Virus record (IMG/VR): IMGVR_UViG_3300031951_010912
Coordinates: 1 to 44,371 of that record
DNA: 44,371 nt
From: a virus
Strand: one strand, 5' to 3'
Shown here: positions 1 to 7,862 of the stretch, piece by piece
Numbering within the stretch: the first letter of the stretch is position 1
Layout: every line of letters starts with the position of its first letter
Notes under the pieces: generated by a model
What the model was told of the DNA's origin: nothing
Seen by the model: only the letters and a program-made list of their open reading frames with translations
The model's database searches: none
Made by a program: the position numbers and the translations under genes

Positions 1-373
1 CTGCAGGTGCATAAAATACGCCAAGTTGTTCAATTAATGAAACATTCCAATCACGAGAAGTGTCCGCAAACTGAATATGCTTTAGATTCTTTAAATCGTC
101 ATGAGAAGATTGCCAAGCAATTTTGCAAAATTCATTATCTGTACTTCCTGTCAATAGAACTGCGTCGCGATCTGCGAAATCTTGGAACAACTTATCATAT
201 GCAACAATCTCTGTAGGACATACAAATGTAAAGTCTTTTGGATAGTATACAATAACTTTCCACTTACCATCGAAAGACTTTTCTGTAATGTCAAAAAATT
301 GTTCACCTTTACTACCAATCGGATTAACTCCTGTTACTGCAAATTCTTCTAATTTATCGCCAACTGTTTTCAT
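1..373 (-). CDS. ahpC: AhpC-type 2-Cys peroxiredoxin (3' end cut by window edge)
   Basis: Reducing hydrogen peroxide and organic peroxides in the cytosol is the known role of this thioredoxin-fold family. Reading leftward from the ATG at 373, 124 residues are visible. They include the peroxidatic-cysteine motif FVCPTEI (Cys about residue 52) and a GSTDNEF segment typical of AhpC/Prx1 proteins. The C-terminal half, with the resolving Cys, lies outside the window. The start is supported by an AGGAGA Shine-Dalgarno site 5-6 bases upstream. A hairpin with a T-tract lies just upstream, so the gene may be transcribed apart from the exonuclease/phoH block. It is unusual cargo for a phage and probably an auxiliary metabolic gene taken from a host. 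Family assignment is secure; its benefit to the phage is inferred. Confidence 0.93.
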   Translation of the reverse strand, partial: MKTVGDKLEEFAVTGVNPIGSKGEQFFDITEKSFDGKWKVIVYYPKDFTFVCPTEIVAYDKLFQDFADRDAVLLTGSTDNEFCKIAWQSSHDDLKNLKHIQFADTSRDWNVSLIEQLGVFYAPA

Positions 374-392
374 TAAATTCTCCTGTGTTTCA

Positions 393-417
393 AAAAATAA
401 AGAGGATTTTCACCCTC
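393..417 (-). terminator. Hairpin plus T-tract, probable intrinsic terminator
   Basis: On the minus strand, GAGGGT-GAAA-ATCCTC can pair (six pairs including one G-T) with a GAAA loop, followed by TTTATTTTTT. It lies between the stop of the exonuclease gene (485) and the ahpC start (373). It could end the upstream transcript, or act as an attenuator in the ahpC leader. The rest of the 111-bp gap is very AT-rich with several TATAAT-like strings but no clear -35, so I do not call a promoter there. Confidence 0.5.
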
Positions 418-484
418 GTATATAATATTTTATAATAGTTTTTATTAAATAGCAATTAATTTTTCATTGTATTTTTTAATCGCA

Positions 485-1135
485 TTAATATCCTCTTTCA
501 ATGTGAAATTGATTTCTTAAGTCAATGAATTTGTTGATCCATGTGTTTCTTTTTTCTTCGAAAATCAATGGCGACTCATCATCAACAGCCATCAATATCA
601 CAATTTTCGGAACAGAGATTCCTGTTTGTTCTTCGAACGCTACTGCATATGCAGCACATTGCATAAAGTAACCATGAATGTCGTCTCTACGCTTTATTCT
701 TTTTGATGTTTTAAAATCTACAACACTAAGTTTACCTTCGTATTCTGCGATACAGTCAACTGTTCCTGCGACTTGTAGGTGGTCAGAATAGAGTGGAGTT
801 TCCAAGCAGTGTATGTTGTTGATTTTTGAGAGGACTGGTTTAAATGTAGACCAAGTTTCTGAGTCAAAGATATCTGGTTCAACAGACTCATTATTGAGAT
901 AGGATTCGCAGAGTGAGTGTATTCTTGTTCCGCGATTTGCTGCTTTTGTTGAGATACGATTGGCTTCTTCTTCGCCAACTCGTTTTCTCCATGCGATGAT
1001 TGCTTCTTTTCCAAGCAATCCTGTAACGCTTGTGACGGAAGGATAGCGTTTACCCGAAGGGGTTTCGTAGAGTCTACCATCTGGGGTCTCAACACGCTGT
1101 ATTCGCTGTATATCATGATGTATATGTGTAAACAT
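485..1135 (-). CDS. PD-(D/E)XK exonuclease, RecB/MGME1-like
   Basis: A 216-residue nuclease of the Cas4/RecB/mitochondrial genome maintenance exonuclease type, found in many T4-like aquatic phages. Visible motifs are GTRIH (about residue 90), the catalytic core GTVDCIAEYEGKLSVVDFKTS (Asp, then D-x-K, about 123-144) and a QCAAYAVA helix corresponding to the RecB-family QxxxY motif. It probably degrades or trims DNA ends during replication, recombination or host-DNA breakdown. It follows phoH with a 2-bp gap, so the two are probably co-transcribed. The ATG at 1135 is the only good start. Fold and nuclease class are firm; the exact substrate is not known. Confidence 0.85.
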   Translation of the reverse strand: MFTHIHHDIQRIQRVETPDGRLYETPSGKRYPSVTSVTGLLGKEAIIAWRKRVGEEEANRISTKAANRGTRIHSLCESYLNNESVEPDIFDSETWSTFKPVLSKINNIHCLETPLYSDHLQVAGTVDCIAEYEGKLSVVDFKTSKRIKRRDDIHGYFMQCAAYAVAFEEQTGISVPKIVILMAVDDESPLIFEEKRNTWINKFIDLRNQFHIERGY

Positions 1136-1137
1136 TA

Positions 1138-1917
1138 TTACGGTTCCACTTTATCTTCATACTTTAATTTTGCCATTATGTAGTCTTTAACTAAACTACT
1201 TCTTACGATGTCATCAACAGTAAATTCAATCCTAGTAAAAGCATGCATGTGGTGAGCAACATCAAAAAATTTTAAAATTCCAGTCACATCATTCTTCCTT
1301 TTATTTAAGTCAGTTTGACGATAATCACCACACCAAATAATTTTAGAACGATAGCCAACACGTGTCATTACTGTATCAATTTCTTCAAAATTTAAGTTCT
1401 GCATCTCATCAACAATAATAATAGCATCATCAAAAGACATACCACGAATGAAAGATGTTGAAATGAAAGAGATGTGTCCCTGTTCTTCTAATCTTTGGTA
1501 TGCGTCTTTACGACCAAATAATGTCTCACATATTTGTCGATATGGTTGCTCATAAATCTCCATCTTTTCACCAACATCGCCTGGAAGATGACCCATCTCA
1601 CGAGATTGAACTGCTGAACGAACAATAATAATTTTATTAAATGGATTACTTTTATCTAAGACTTCTTCAATTGCTTTATAGAGAGCGATAAAAGTTTTTC
1701 CAGTTCCAGCAACACCATGTAGTGCTACGAAATAATCCCCACGTTTATATGCATCAAAAAATATTTTTTGATTCTCTGTTAGAGGTTGGAAAGTTTTTAA
1801 ATCATCAATTCTTAATTTTAAGTGATTATTTGCATTTGTGTTTATAGAAGTTACTCTTCTATTTTGAGGCTCAACACTATCGGATTCTAGTAATTTTGCT
1901 GTTGCTTTTCGAGCCAT
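1138..1917 (-). CDS. phoH: PhoH-like P-loop ATPase
   Basis: A 259-residue PhoH-family ATPase, the C-terminal-type domain common in marine and freshwater T4-like phages. The Walker A motif is GVAGTGKT (about residues 68-75) and Walker B is IIIVDEMQN (about 166-174). An SxxQSREMGHLPGDVGEKM stretch between them is characteristic. The family is linked to phosphate stress in Escherichia coli and to RNA-associated ATPase activity, but its role in phages is unsettled. It sits upstream of the exonuclease and downstream of the small FmdB-like gene. Its presence fits the phosphorus theme suggested by plcP-agt elsewhere in the window, but that link is inference. Confidence 0.95.
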   Translation of the reverse strand: MARKATAKLLESDSVEPQNRRVTSINTNANNHLKLRIDDLKTFQPLTENQKIFFDAYKRGDYFVALHGVAGTGKTFIALYKAIEEVLDKSNPFNKIIIVRSAVQSREMGHLPGDVGEKMEIYEQPYRQICETLFGRKDAYQRLEEQGHISFISTSFIRGMSFDDAIIIVDEMQNLNFEEIDTVMTRVGYRSKIIWCGDYRQTDLNKRKNDVTGILKFFDVAHHMHAFTRIEFTVDDIVRSSLVKDYIMAKLKYEDKVEP

Positions 1918-1926
1918 TAGTTTTCC

Positions 1927-2175
1927 TTAAAGTTGACTAGATATTTTATTCAATTTGCTTCCTGGAGTTCGTTCATGTACTTTTTGCAGGACTTCTTTAA
2001 ATCCAGTATCCATTTTACGTGCGCCAACTCTTACTGGATCGCAAACCATTGGAGCGCCAGTAATAATAGTCTCTAGATGCTGGTGTTCTTGTAAGTATTC
2101 TTCTCTTGCAGAAATACTCATAAACTGTTCGAAGGTTTCGCCAGTATTTTTATTACGAAAGGTATATGTAGGCAT
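1927..2175 (-). CDS. Small conserved phage protein, FmdB-like without zinc ligands
   Basis: An 82-residue protein starting MPTYTFRNKNTGE. The opening resembles FmdB/Zn-ribbon regulators (MPTYxF), but the CxxC pairs are missing; only one Cys remains. The C-terminal part (GFKEVLQKVHERTPGS) recalls small proteins of T4-like cyanophages. I chose the inner ATG at 2175 instead of the longer frame from 2199 because it removes the overlap with the ATP-grasp gene and matches the family opening. An exact TATAAATA lies five bases upstream. Function unknown. Confidence 0.75.
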   Translation of the reverse strand: MPTYTFRNKNTGETFEQFMSISAREEYLQEHQHLETIITGAPMVCDPVRVGARKMDTGFKEVLQKVHERTPGSKLNKISSQL

Positions 2176-2179
2176 ATTT

Positions 2180-3076
2180 TTATTTATAAAGTGAAACAAG
2201 ATAATCTGCGGTTAATTCGTGAATTGGTGTACCTGTTACCTTTTCGTGTTGTTCTAATGTACAACTACAGTTAGATTCCCCGTACACATATCCATCATCA
2301 GTTTCATAAACATCGATGTAACAAATTCCAATTTTTCCAGCACCAGTAACTTTAGCAATATTCTCAACAAATTTTATAAGTTCTGGATCAACATTTTTCT
2401 CATGTTTTACATGAGGATTAATACAGACAGTGCATTTCCAACCACCTGGTAATGGAGCATCCCAAGTTACTGCTTCTGCAACAACTTTACCACCATGAAC
2501 AATACATCTAATAATCCTGGAATACTTTAATGTTTTCTGAATTGTCCATTGATCAACGTAGGTTAAACGATTAAAATCGAAATCATCAAGTTCTTTCTTC
2601 TTTAATCTCCAAACATTGCTACCATTACCAGAAGAATAATTTGGTTTTATTACAATGTCATCAGTATCTAGCTGTTGCATAATTTCTTCAATTCTATATC
2701 TGTTGCTAGTTGGGTTTCCATCATTAAGAAATATTTTATCATAATTTAATGCAGTCTTTATACCACCAGCAATAGCAACCTTTTGTGCGTACAATTTATT
2801 ATTTGTTATGTGGATATATTCTGATGTATTTACTAAAATGGCTCCATTATTTTCTATATTAGAATATTTCTGCACATCCTTCGCATTGTATGTTCTAAAA
2901 TGCACAAGATTTTTCTCTGTCTTTGTTTCTTGGAATACATTTAGGAAATTACCAGCAGAGCAAAGTTTTACTGGAATATTGTATTTGGTTTTTATTACAG
3001 ACGCTATCCATGCTGGATAAGTAATAATCCCCAATGTATTTCTTTCTTCCATAAAAGATGATAGTATGTAAATCAT
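2180..3076 (-). CDS. ATP-grasp ligase (RimK/GshB-like)
   Basis: A 298-residue ATP-grasp enzyme. The nucleotide-binding strand is DIVIKPNYSSGNGSNVWRL (about residues 140-158). The metal-binding end is ICYIDVYETDDGYVYGESN (about 251-269), with the usual D...E-x-N arrangement. Such enzymes join a carboxylate to an amine, thiol or hydroxyl using ATP. The substrate cannot be read from the sequence. It overlaps the next upstream gene, a second ATP-grasp-like protein, by 4 bp (ATGA). It is the last gene of a cassette with a cupin and an asparagine-synthetase-like enzyme. It lacks the N-terminal leader-binding features I would need to call it a RiPP ligase. ATP-grasp fold is confident; pathway is unknown. 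Confidence 0.82.
   Translation of the reverse strand: MIYILSSFMEERNTLGIITYPAWIASVIKTKYNIPVKLCSAGNFLNVFQETKTEKNLVHFRTYNAKDVQKYSNIENNGAILVNTSEYIHITNNKLYAQKVAIAGGIKTALNYDKIFLNDGNPTSNRYRIEEIMQQLDTDDIVIKPNYSSGNGSNVWRLKKKELDDFDFNRLTYVDQWTIQKTLKYSRIIRCIVHGGKVVAEAVTWDAPLPGGWKCTVCINPHVKHEKNVDPELIKFVENIAKVTGAGKIGICYIDVYETDDGYVYGESNCSCTLEQHEKVTGTPIHELTADYLVSLYK
2181..2188 (-). promoter_or_regulatory. Exact T4-type late promoter octamer (TATAAATA)
   Basis: The minus strand reads TATAAATA, identical to the T4 late-promoter -10 element. It overlaps the stop codon of the ATP-grasp gene and lies five bases before the ATG of the small FmdB-like gene. That spacing would give an almost leaderless transcript, so chance is possible. 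No transcription data can be seen here. Confidence 0.35.
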
Positions 3077-3918
3077 TTAAGTAAATATTTTGCAATTTTA
3101 ATATGATGATTGCCATTTGTTACTGTTTCAAGAGACGATTCGAAGCAAGCAAAGACCCTTAAAGATCCAGAGATATCTATTACTATCTCAACAATACCAA
3201 TCTCTAAGTTAATCGCTTTTGCTGTAGAATTGACAAGAGTTTCTATTGCAGGATTTTTGAATTTTTCAAAACTAGAATATGATAATGTACTAGAACATAT
3301 TGTTGAATCATCAACATACTTACCATTAATGACTCTAGATCTTGTGTATTTTTCAACAGGTGGACACTCAAAAATCATCCACAAATAATCAAGATTTATG
3401 TCATCAGAGATATATGAATTTTTTTTATGCAATTTATGCCAATAATTAAAGTTTTTTGCTCTTAAATAAAACTCTTGTATATTGTATTCTCTTACATATT
3501 CAACAAGAAAATCATTAAAGTTTTGACCAAATCCTCGTGTTCTATCAAGATTTGTTTTTGCAAAAGTTTGGTCGTGTAAGTAAACAGTAGGTATTTTGTT
3601 CTCTACAAGTTTTTCATTCAATAGTTTATAATCTCTAAGAACTGTGAGTGTATCAAAAGAATTTACTAATTTAAATCCACGAGCTTCTAATTTTTTAGAC
3701 GCATTTAATATATCAAGATTTAAAGATCTTATGTAAATTTTATCAGAATCTGAAGATGGATACACATAATCATCGACCATATTCATAAATAGTTTTTGTG
3801 AAATTATTTTACATTTCTCACCAGATTTAAGTATCTCTACAGCAATACTCTCGACATTCAACACTTCCCCTGAACATCTTTGTTTCCATGATTGATTATC
3901 AACAAGAATATAGATCAT
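3073..3918 (-). CDS. Divergent ATP-grasp-like protein
   Basis: A 281-residue protein that begins MIYILVDNQSW, parallel to MIYILSSFMEE of the neighbouring ATP-grasp protein. It has the same layout: an N-terminal domain, an RDYKLLNEKLVENKIPTVYL segment typical of the ATP-grasp linker, and a late I-x-E-I-V-I-D strand followed by CFESS. The final E-x-N metal site appears as E-S-S, so it may be weakly active, non-catalytic or a partner subunit. It overlaps the cupin gene and the next ATP-grasp gene by 4 bp each, indicating translational coupling. The assignment rests on layout and weak motifs, so moderate certainty. Confidence 0.55.
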   Translation of the reverse strand: MIYILVDNQSWKQRCSGEVLNVESIAVEILKSGEKCKIISQKLFMNMVDDYVYPSSDSDKIYIRSLNLDILNASKKLEARGFKLVNSFDTLTVLRDYKLLNEKLVENKIPTVYLHDQTFAKTNLDRTRGFGQNFNDFLVEYVREYNIQEFYLRAKNFNYWHKLHKKNSYISDDINLDYLWMIFECPPVEKYTRSRVINGKYVDDSTICSSTLSYSSFEKFKNPAIETLVNSTAKAINLEIGIVEIVIDISGSLRVFACFESSLETVTNGNHHIKIAKYLLK

Positions 3919-4604
3919 GCCTTATATGTCCTGTTTAACATAGTATGATTATGGTCAGTTGGACCCCAATCTCCATCTGGATGAAATGCTATCACAACCA
4001 TATTGCTTTGGTTGGTTTTAAATCTATGCAATTCTCTCTCCTCAATACAAAACAGTGTTCCTGGTGTTAAAGGTATTTCTTTCTCATTAATCTTATCTTC
4101 TTTCACACAAGCTGTCCCACTACCAGAAATTACCATACCAATTCTAATACTTGGGTGAATGTGATATGACTGCTCAACATGTGGTGGGAAAAACAACGCA
4201 CTCACTGAAGGATCGCCTTGCCTTGGTGGATAAATTAATAAACTATCGCTACATCCGTCAATATAAACAAGACGACCAGAATCTTCGAGTGGACCACCAA
4301 CCATGTCTTGTCCTCTAAAACCTATTCTAGTAATAATTCCTACTTTACCACTATATCTTAATTCATTACAACCCCAAGACCAACACGAAAAATATTGACC
4401 AGCAGTTGCGCTCATTCCGTTTGGTAAAAGAACATCACCAGAAAAAACATATCCGTAAATATTTGAATATTCATTTGTGTATGTAAATCCCTGATCGTAA
4501 CTTCCATTAATACATTCTGTGGAATCGTACATCGCTGCCGAAGATGGATACATTGTGTTGGTATAATCCAACCACACTTCGTTTTCTTTTGAGTAGATTT
4601 TCAT
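3915..4604 (-). CDS. Cupin-domain protein (possibly bicupin)
   Basis: A 229-residue protein. The C-terminal half is a cupin barrel: YHIHPSIRIGMVISGSG (about residues 155-171) supplies the first motif, and PLTPGTLFCIEERELHRF (about 188-205) the second, with the metal-type His and Glu positions present. The N-terminal half (YVFSGDVLLPNGMSATAGQYFSC) may be a second, degenerate cupin. Members act as isomerases, dioxygenases or sugar/small-molecule binders; which one cannot be told. It lies within the overlapping cassette, two bases after the PP-loop enzyme and overlapping the ATP-grasp-like gene. A role in modifying or binding the product of that cassette is inference. Confidence 0.7.
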   Translation of the reverse strand: MKIYSKENEVWLDYTNTMYPSSAAMYDSTECINGSYDQGFTYTNEYSNIYGYVFSGDVLLPNGMSATAGQYFSCWSWGCNELRYSGKVGIITRIGFRGQDMVGGPLEDSGRLVYIDGCSDSLLIYPPRQGDPSVSALFFPPHVEQSYHIHPSIRIGMVISGSGTACVKEDKINEKEIPLTPGTLFCIEERELHRFKTNQSNMVVIAFHPDGDWGPTDHNHTMLNRTYKA

Positions 4605-4606
4605 GA

Positions 4607-5767
4607 TTAAAAAATAAAGCTGTTGTTTTTGTTTAATAGAAGTTCCGAGTCTGGAACAATGTCATAGTAATTCATATTAGAATCAATCGCCATAGCCATC
4701 GGTTTACGGTTGCATATTTTTGGTAAGCTACCAATCTTAATTTTGTTCAATTTATAATTTTCATTTTTATCAAAGTCAAAAATATATTCCTTACATATAT
4801 ATTTGTAGGTTTTAAGCGTATCATAGATATGCTCATCGCTATTGTTCATAGACCACAATTGAAATTCTTTTGTGCTAAAAAACATGAAATAATTATCTTC
4901 TGGTTTAACATACATTCTAGTTTTTGCTGACACTAGGGACAAAATCCTAAAGTAAACACACTGCCATTTTAATGTGAGATTACACCACCAAAGAAATTTA
5001 CTCATAGTATCAATTTTTACTGGCGCATTTAATGTAATCTGTTCAAGTAAATTAACATAGTGTTCTGTTTGTTGTAGCGTATTAGATGGACTATTGAGAT
5101 ATTTCATCAGTTTAGAGTGCGTAAGTTCATCGTGCACAATTTCTTTTTCGCCATATCGTATAATCAACTGTTGCATCATCCATGATCCAAAAAGCTGGTC
5201 ATTTCCTTCTGCAGTAACACAAATATATTTTGGATCACCAATCGTATTAACAAAACTATGCGATGGTATAATCTTCAAATTGTTTGAGATATAGTTCTCG
5301 TAAAAATCTTTATTCTCACAATAGCTCTCAAATGACATCATAATATTAATTAATTTCTTTTGTGATTTAGTCGCCACTTTTAACATAGAAACAACAACAC
5401 AAGTGCTATCAATTCCGCCACTGTAAAATATACACAGTTCTCGGTTAGTTTTTTCGGCATGCTCAAGTAACTGCTTAGCTCTTAACTCACAACATTCACC
5501 ATACGATATTGTCGTCTTTTCATATGTAGGCAGCTCAAATCCAGGCAGCAACTTTATATTAAATGGAGACTTTATAGTGTTCGTTCTATCATAAAACGTA
5601 ATGTTTTTTCCGAGAAAAAACAAAAAGTTTTTAAAATTATTAATTCCAGGATAATCTCCGTATTTCTGTAGAAATTCTGATTTATTACTACCATATACGC
5701 CAGTCATATCCTCGTAAAACATCTCAACAGTATTAACAAAATAAAACTCAGAGGATACCATATTCAT
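4607..5767 (-). CDS. Asparagine-synthetase-like PP-loop enzyme lacking the amidotransferase domain
   Basis: A 386-residue protein with the N-type ATP pyrophosphatase loop CIFYSGGIDST (about residues 113-123) and the AsnB-type motif AEGNDQLFGS (about 207-216). These place it in the asparagine synthase C-terminal family, which activates a carboxylate as an acyl-adenylate for amide formation. The usual N-terminal glutamine amidotransferase (starting Met-Cys) is absent, as in lasso-peptide and beta-lactam synthetase relatives. Those enzymes use an internal or other amine instead of glutamine ammonia. The start at 5767 has an AAGGAA site 5-7 bases upstream. It overlaps the unknown upstream gene by 20 bp. 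Family is secure; product is unknown. Confidence 0.8.
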   Translation of the reverse strand: MNMVSSEFYFVNTVEMFYEDMTGVYGSNKSEFLQKYGDYPGINNFKNFLFFLGKNITFYDRTNTIKSPFNIKLLPGFELPTYEKTTISYGECCELRAKQLLEHAEKTNRELCIFYSGGIDSTCVVVSMLKVATKSQKKLINIMMSFESYCENKDFYENYISNNLKIIPSHSFVNTIGDPKYICVTAEGNDQLFGSWMMQQLIIRYGEKEIVHDELTHSKLMKYLNSPSNTLQQTEHYVNLLEQITLNAPVKIDTMSKFLWWCNLTLKWQCVYFRILSLVSAKTRMYVKPEDNYFMFFSTKEFQLWSMNNSDEHIYDTLKTYKYICKEYIFDFDKNENYKLNKIKIGSLPKICNRKPMAMAIDSNMNYYDIVPDSELLLNKNNSFIF

Positions 5768-6449
5768 ATGCTTCCTTGATAAAGTTTGAAACTACTTCCT
5801 GTATTGCAAAGAAATCTGTTTGTTTTATAACCAAATCGGTATATTTCATCCGTAGAGTTTCGGTCTCATTTAAATATGATAAACGAAGAGTACGCATAGT
5901 GATAATCTGCTCAGCTGCTTGTTCGAGAGTAATGTTCTTAATCTCAGCATATGATTTTAAAAACAAAGTGTTTCCCGCATTCTTTGTTGCTAAGTAGGTA
6001 GTTGCCTCAATATATTTCTGCGTGTAAATATCATCTTGTAAAAACATATCATTATATTGTTGATTACGAATGAAAGCGATTTCAAGATGAATTCTGTCAA
6101 GCGCAGATCCTATTTCATTAAGTAGCATACAACGATAGTATTCTTCAAAACTATTAAAGTTTTTTGCTTGTGGAACCAACGCTTTATACTCGTTAAACCA
6201 GCCCCAGTAAATACAGTTATCATGAGTAATCTCATTATCCCATTGTCTTGCAATGCGTTTATTACAAGATGAAATCTCATTAACATTAATTATTGTTGAC
6301 ATCGCTCTAGTTGTGCTTGTATTGTTTGTTACGCACACAACTCTCTGTGTTTCTAAATCAATCAATGAATGTAATCGTCCACCATAGTTTGTGACTTTTA
6401 TAACTCTATTGTGCGATTTTAGTTTTTCTTTAAATTCAATTTCATTCAT
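5748..6449 (-). CDS. Unknown protein at head of the ATP-grasp/PP-loop cassette
   Basis: A 233-residue protein without a motif I recognise. The N-terminal half is mixed alpha/beta. The C-terminal half (about residues 110-230) looks strongly helical, with charged and Leu/Ile-rich heptad-like segments. No signal peptide or membrane segment is visible. It overlaps the PP-loop gene by 20 bp and the preceding gene by 4 bp (ATGA), so it is probably co-translated with the cassette. Whether it is a biosynthetic partner, carrier or unrelated gene is open. Confidence 0.7.
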   Translation of the reverse strand: MNEIEFKEKLKSHNRVIKVTNYGGRLHSLIDLETQRVVCVTNNTSTTRAMSTIINVNEISSCNKRIARQWDNEITHDNCIYWGWFNEYKALVPQAKNFNSFEEYYRCMLLNEIGSALDRIHLEIAFIRNQQYNDMFLQDDIYTQKYIEATTYLATKNAGNTLFLKSYAEIKNITLEQAAEQIITMRTLRLSYLNETETLRMKYTDLVIKQTDFFAIQEVVSNFIKEAYEYGIL

Positions 6450-6994
6450 ACTGTAAACCAGTTAGGAATTTGTCTGTTGGTCCATTTTGCGAAATGCGCT
6501 TTCTTTTCTATATAATATTTTTTATAGGAAGCAATTGAGTCGCCTGGAATTTTGCAATCTTCTGGCATAGCTGGTGTTGGTTCTGTAAATGAACCGATTG
6601 GAATATTTTTAGGAAAATTATTTTTAAGAGTTTGCATCAAACCTGATCTCTCAACACTGTGTGTTTTATTGTACCGATGAGTATACTCTCTACAGGTTTC
6701 TTCAAGAAGTTCAGCTAACCACATGTAGTTTTGCGCATTTTTTCTAGCCCAAATTGCTGACGGATGGTTGATGTGCGATGCTTTGAATAGAATAGAGTCA
6801 AGAGAAACTTCTTCTAATTTCCATCTCTTAATATTTCTACCTGCTTCAGTTTTTCCAATGTATTGTTTACCATCAAGTAAACGATGTGCTGTTGACAGTA
6901 GCTGAGCATACTCAAGTATCATCTTAACTACATGCTTATCTAAGTGCATCTCAGCGCAAGTGTGCGGATTATTATCTAAATAAAAAATATTCAT
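6446..6994 (-). CDS. Conserved phage protein of unknown function (DKHVVKM family)
   Basis: A 182-residue protein starting MNIFYLDNNPHTCAEMHLDK. This opening, including HxDKHVVKMILEYAQLLSTAHR, recalls a family common in large tailed phages that has no firm function. The C-terminal half carries conserved-looking His, Cys, Trp and Pro residues (HPSAIWARKNAQNYMWL; IPGDSIASYKKYY). It is mostly helical by eye. It overlaps the HAD nucleotidase gene by 4 bp, so it may act near nucleotide or DNA metabolism. I considered pyrimidine-dimer glycosylase but could not match T4 DenV. Confidence 0.72.
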   Translation of the reverse strand: MNIFYLDNNPHTCAEMHLDKHVVKMILEYAQLLSTAHRLLDGKQYIGKTEAGRNIKRWKLEEVSLDSILFKASHINHPSAIWARKNAQNYMWLAELLEETCREYTHRYNKTHSVERSGLMQTLKNNFPKNIPIGSFTEPTPAMPEDCKIPGDSIASYKKYYIEKKAHFAKWTNRQIPNWFTV

Positions 6995-7491
6995 CGTAAT
7001 GCTTTAATAGCGAATAATTGTAAAACAATATTATCTAACAACATTAATGTTTGCCTAATAATAGAATCATTATGTAAAATACCATGACCACCAGCACGAA
7101 CAAATGGATCAATGCATCCAAACGAATCATCGATTAAGATTGATTCAGGTGTTGCGTAATTGGCTTTCTCCTGTTTACTTCTTACAAAATTTGCTTTGTA
7201 TGTAATATTATGTTTGCGTAACCAAACAAGTTTCTGCCTTTTCGCTTCTGCTCCTTGTGATGGATCGAATGTTCCCATTGATGTTAGCATTTCAATCTTT
7301 ATTCCCCTAAGATTCGATACATGAGAAAGAAGAATGTTTGTATTTGGCATTGGCTCTAATTCTTCAAAGATTTTATAATCCATAACAGCTGAACGAAACT
7401 TTTTTCGATCTTCTTTCTTAGGATCAAATTCTCTATATGCTTTGTCGAAATTAGCGACAACGCCATCCATATCAAGATATAATGTAATCAT
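6991..7491 (-). CDS. HAD-family 5'(3')-nucleotidase-like phosphatase
   Basis: A 166-residue HAD-superfamily protein. Motif I is LYLDMDGVVANFD (Asp about residues 7 and 9), motif II is MLTSMG and motif IV is ILIDDS (about 137-142). The DMDGVVANFDKAY opening is typical of NT5C-type deoxyribonucleotidases, which dephosphorylate dUMP/dTMP and other nucleoside monophosphates. It overlaps the MazG-like gene by 4 bp, and the dCMP deaminase lies a little upstream, suggesting a nucleotide-pool block. Fold is firm; substrate specificity is inferred. Confidence 0.82.
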   Translation of the reverse strand: MITLYLDMDGVVANFDKAYREFDPKKEDRKKFRSAVMDYKIFEELEPMPNTNILLSHVSNLRGIKIEMLTSMGTFDPSQGAEAKRQKLVWLRKHNITYKANFVRSKQEKANYATPESILIDDSFGCIDPFVRAGGHGILHNDSIIRQTLMLLDNIVLQLFAIKALR

Positions 7492-7862
7492 TTTACAAAT
7501 TGTTTAAAATCAGGTGGCTTCCATCCCTCTGGCTTGAGGATTTTACCGTCCTCACGTTTTTTAACTCTCAAAGTAACTGGGTCAATTTTGGAAAGATTTG
7601 ATTGAGAACCTTCATCCCAAATTTTCTCGCAATCCCAACCACGAGATTTCATGTATCCAACAATTACCCACATCAAATCAAAACAGGCATCGCAAATTTC
7701 CGTATCGTTTTTATCAAGATTAGCATCCATTAATTCGCGATACTCTTCTTTAATAAGTTCGAAATATAAGTTAGATTGAGCAGATGGGTTTGCGTTAAAT
7801 GGGGGGATATCCTGCCCTGCCGAATTCATAAAGACGTGAACATCTGAGAATACTTTTGTCAT
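7488..7862 (-). CDS. MazG/HisE-like nucleoside triphosphate pyrophosphohydrolase
   Basis: A 124-residue all-alpha NTP-PPase-like protein. The metal-binding pattern is visible as KEEYRELMDA followed by EICDACFDLMWVI (ExxE...ExxD type, about residues 38-67). The family hydrolyses (d)NTPs to NMP and pyrophosphate, or phosphoribosyl-ATP. In phages it is often annotated as phosphoribosyl-ATP pyrophosphohydrolase-like. It is short, a single domain. It is coupled by 4-bp overlaps on both sides, with the HAD nucleotidase downstream. A role in trimming nucleotide pools or (p)ppGpp-like signals is inference. Confidence 0.72.
   Translation of the reverse strand: MTKVFSDVHVFMNSAGQDIPPFNANPSAQSNLYFELIKEEYRELMDANLDKNDTEICDACFDLMWVIVGYMKSRGWDCEKIWDEGSQSNLSKIDPVTLRVKKREDGKILKPEGWKPPDFKQFVK

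Noticed and set aside
7-216. Plus-strand 69-aa frame
   Set aside because: It is antisense to the AhpC coding sequence, which has clear motifs and a ribosome-binding site.
718-1116. 132-aa minus-strand frame in another phase
   Set aside because: It lies inside the PD-(D/E)XK exonuclease gene and has low-complexity, Ser/Gln-rich sequence without a ribosome-binding site.
2180-6449. RiPP cluster of microviridin or lasso type
   Set aside because: No precursor peptide, leader-binding domain, protease or exporter could be found; only the enzyme families overlap.
6446-6994. Pyrimidine-dimer glycosylase (DenV) assignment
   Set aside because: The N-terminus and catalytic region of T4 DenV could not be matched; left as unknown family.
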